From: Anaerolineae bacterium
GTDB lineage: Bacteria > Chloroflexota > Anaerolineae > Anaerolineales > UBA4823
Assembly: GCA_030622805.1 (NCBI GenBank)
Contig: JAUXFR010000082.1
Span: forward strand, 1-6,646
Direction: 5' to 3'
Length of the DNA stretch: 6,646 bases
Within the stretch, counting starts at the first letter, position 1. Each line of letters starts with the position of its first letter. Below, in pieces: positions 5,974 to 6,646 of the stretch. Made by a program: the position numbers and the translations under genes. The notes below the pieces were generated by a model. That model saw only the letters and a list, made by a program, of their open reading frames with translations, did no database searches and was not told the origin of the DNA.

Positions 5974-5982
5974 TGCTATAAT
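5974..5982 (+). promoter_or_regulatory. Extended -10 promoter of the phosphodiesterase gene, leaderless
   Basis: TGC followed by a perfect TATAAT (5977-5982) forms an extended -10 element, which can compensate for the lack of a good -35. Eight bases separate it from the ATG at 5991, so the transcript is expected to start at about 5989-5991, at or just before the start codon. No Shine-Dalgarno sequence lies before the ATG. Confidence 0.65.
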
Positions 5983-5990
5983 CGTTTCCA

Positions 5991-6646
5991 ATGCTAGAAA
6001 AGCTTACAAAACCAGCGATTTTTGCTCACCGTGGAGCCAGCGCCCACGCTCCGGAGAACACGATGGCTGCTTTCGAGCTGGCGTTCGATCAGGGCGCAGA
6101 TGCGCTCGAATTTGATGTGATGCTGTCCGTAGATGGAGAAGTGGTCATCATTCACGATCCCACAGTGGATAGAACTACAACGGGTACTGGTTATGTTAAA
6201 GACATGTCTTACCGGACCTTATCCATGCTGGACGCAGGCAGCTTCTATAATAGTGAGTATCGAGGCGAAACTATTCCAACATTGGAGCAAGTGCTCCTGG
6301 AATTCGGCAGCAAGATTTTTCTCAATATTGAACTAAAAAACGACATCACCCCTTTTGATCAGCTCCCCACAAAGGTAATCGGTTTAATAAAACAATACAA
6401 CCTTCAAGACCAGGTACTTTTGTCTTCATTCAATCCAATCGCATTGATCCGGAGCCGAAGGCAATGTTCAAGCATCCCAATTGGACTGCTCGCCAATCCT
6501 GGGTGGAAAAGTGCAGCCGCTCTTTCCTGGCCCGGTCGTACACTAAAATATCAGGCAGTTCATCCATATTTCAATGACGTGACGGCAGAATTCGTTCAAA
6601 GAGCACACAATGCGGGTTACAGGGTTCACACTTATACCGTCAACCA
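5991..6646 (+). CDS. Glycerophosphodiester phosphodiesterase (truncated by window edge)
   Basis: The enzyme hydrolyses glycerophosphodiesters, released from phospholipid headgroups, to glycerol-3-phosphate and an alcohol. 218 codons are visible before the right edge; single-domain family members are usually about 230-260 residues, so little is missing. The TIM-barrel GDPD signatures are present: AHRGASAHAPENT (12-24) with catalytic His13 and metal-ligand Glu22, ALEFDV (38-43) with Glu40 and Asp42, VVIIHDPTVDRTT (51-63) with the second catalytic His55, and LNIELK (111-116) with Glu114. The visible end, HTYTVN, matches the family's last strand. There is no signal peptide, so it is probably cytoplasmic. 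The ATG at 5991 opens directly on the conserved fold, has no Shine-Dalgarno, and is preceded by a close extended -10 box. It is divergent from the glycosyltransferase gene. Confidence 0.95.
   Translation, partial: MLEKLTKPAIFAHRGASAHAPENTMAAFELAFDQGADALEFDVMLSVDGEVVIIHDPTVDRTTTGTGYVKDMSYRTLSMLDAGSFYNSEYRGETIPTLEQVLLEFGSKIFLNIELKNDITPFDQLPTKVIGLIKQYNLQDQVLLSSFNPIALIRSRRQCSSIPIGLLANPGWKSAAALSWPGRTLKYQAVHPYFNDVTAEFVQRAHNAGYRVHTYTVN

Overview
The window is a compact stretch of bacterial chromosome with housekeeping genes on both strands. It looks like Chloroflexota, probably class Anaerolineae, on three grounds: mid GC, the overall flavour of the proteins, and a YvcK protein with an N-terminal membrane-anchor region. 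That placement is inference from recognition, not a search. No mobile element, CRISPR array, tRNA or rRNA was seen, and no gene-free stretch exceeds 300 bases.

Layout. Positions 3215 down to 1 (minus strand) carry a likely operon: yvcK (membrane-anchored YvcK/GlmR-type protein), then gap (glycolytic GAPDH), then pgk (phosphoglycerate kinase, cut by the left edge). A divergent intergenic region (3216-3309) separates it from a plus-strand unit: a possible 50-residue small ORF (3310-3462), followed 4 bases later by recJ (3467-5167). recJ converges on a minus-strand GT2 glycosyltransferase (5883-5194). Across a 107-base divergent gap, a glycerophosphodiester phosphodiesterase starts at 5991 and runs off the right edge.

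Function. gap and pgk encode consecutive steps of lower glycolysis (glyceraldehyde-3-phosphate to 1,3-bisphosphoglycerate to 3-phosphoglycerate). YvcK-family proteins tie central carbon flux to UDP-GlcNAc and cell-wall supply in other bacteria, so its place at the head of this operon makes sense. RecJ is a 5'-3' single-strand DNA exonuclease. The GT2 enzyme and the phosphodiesterase point to envelope sugar and phospholipid metabolism, but they are divergent neighbours and not shown to be linked.

The most interesting signals are not in the proteins. First, genes that open transcription units have sigma70-type -10 boxes only 7-9 bases before an ATG and lack a usable Shine-Dalgarno site, which predicts leaderless or near-leaderless mRNAs. 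Operon-internal genes (gap, pgk, recJ) instead have clear Shine-Dalgarno sites. Second, a long stem-loop lies between gap and pgk, and a small hairpin covers the pgk ribosome-binding site. Third, there are two compact palindromes: a 15-bp one between the GT2 and phosphodiesterase genes, and a 19-bp one between yvcK and gap. I found no convincing undescribed multi-gene system.
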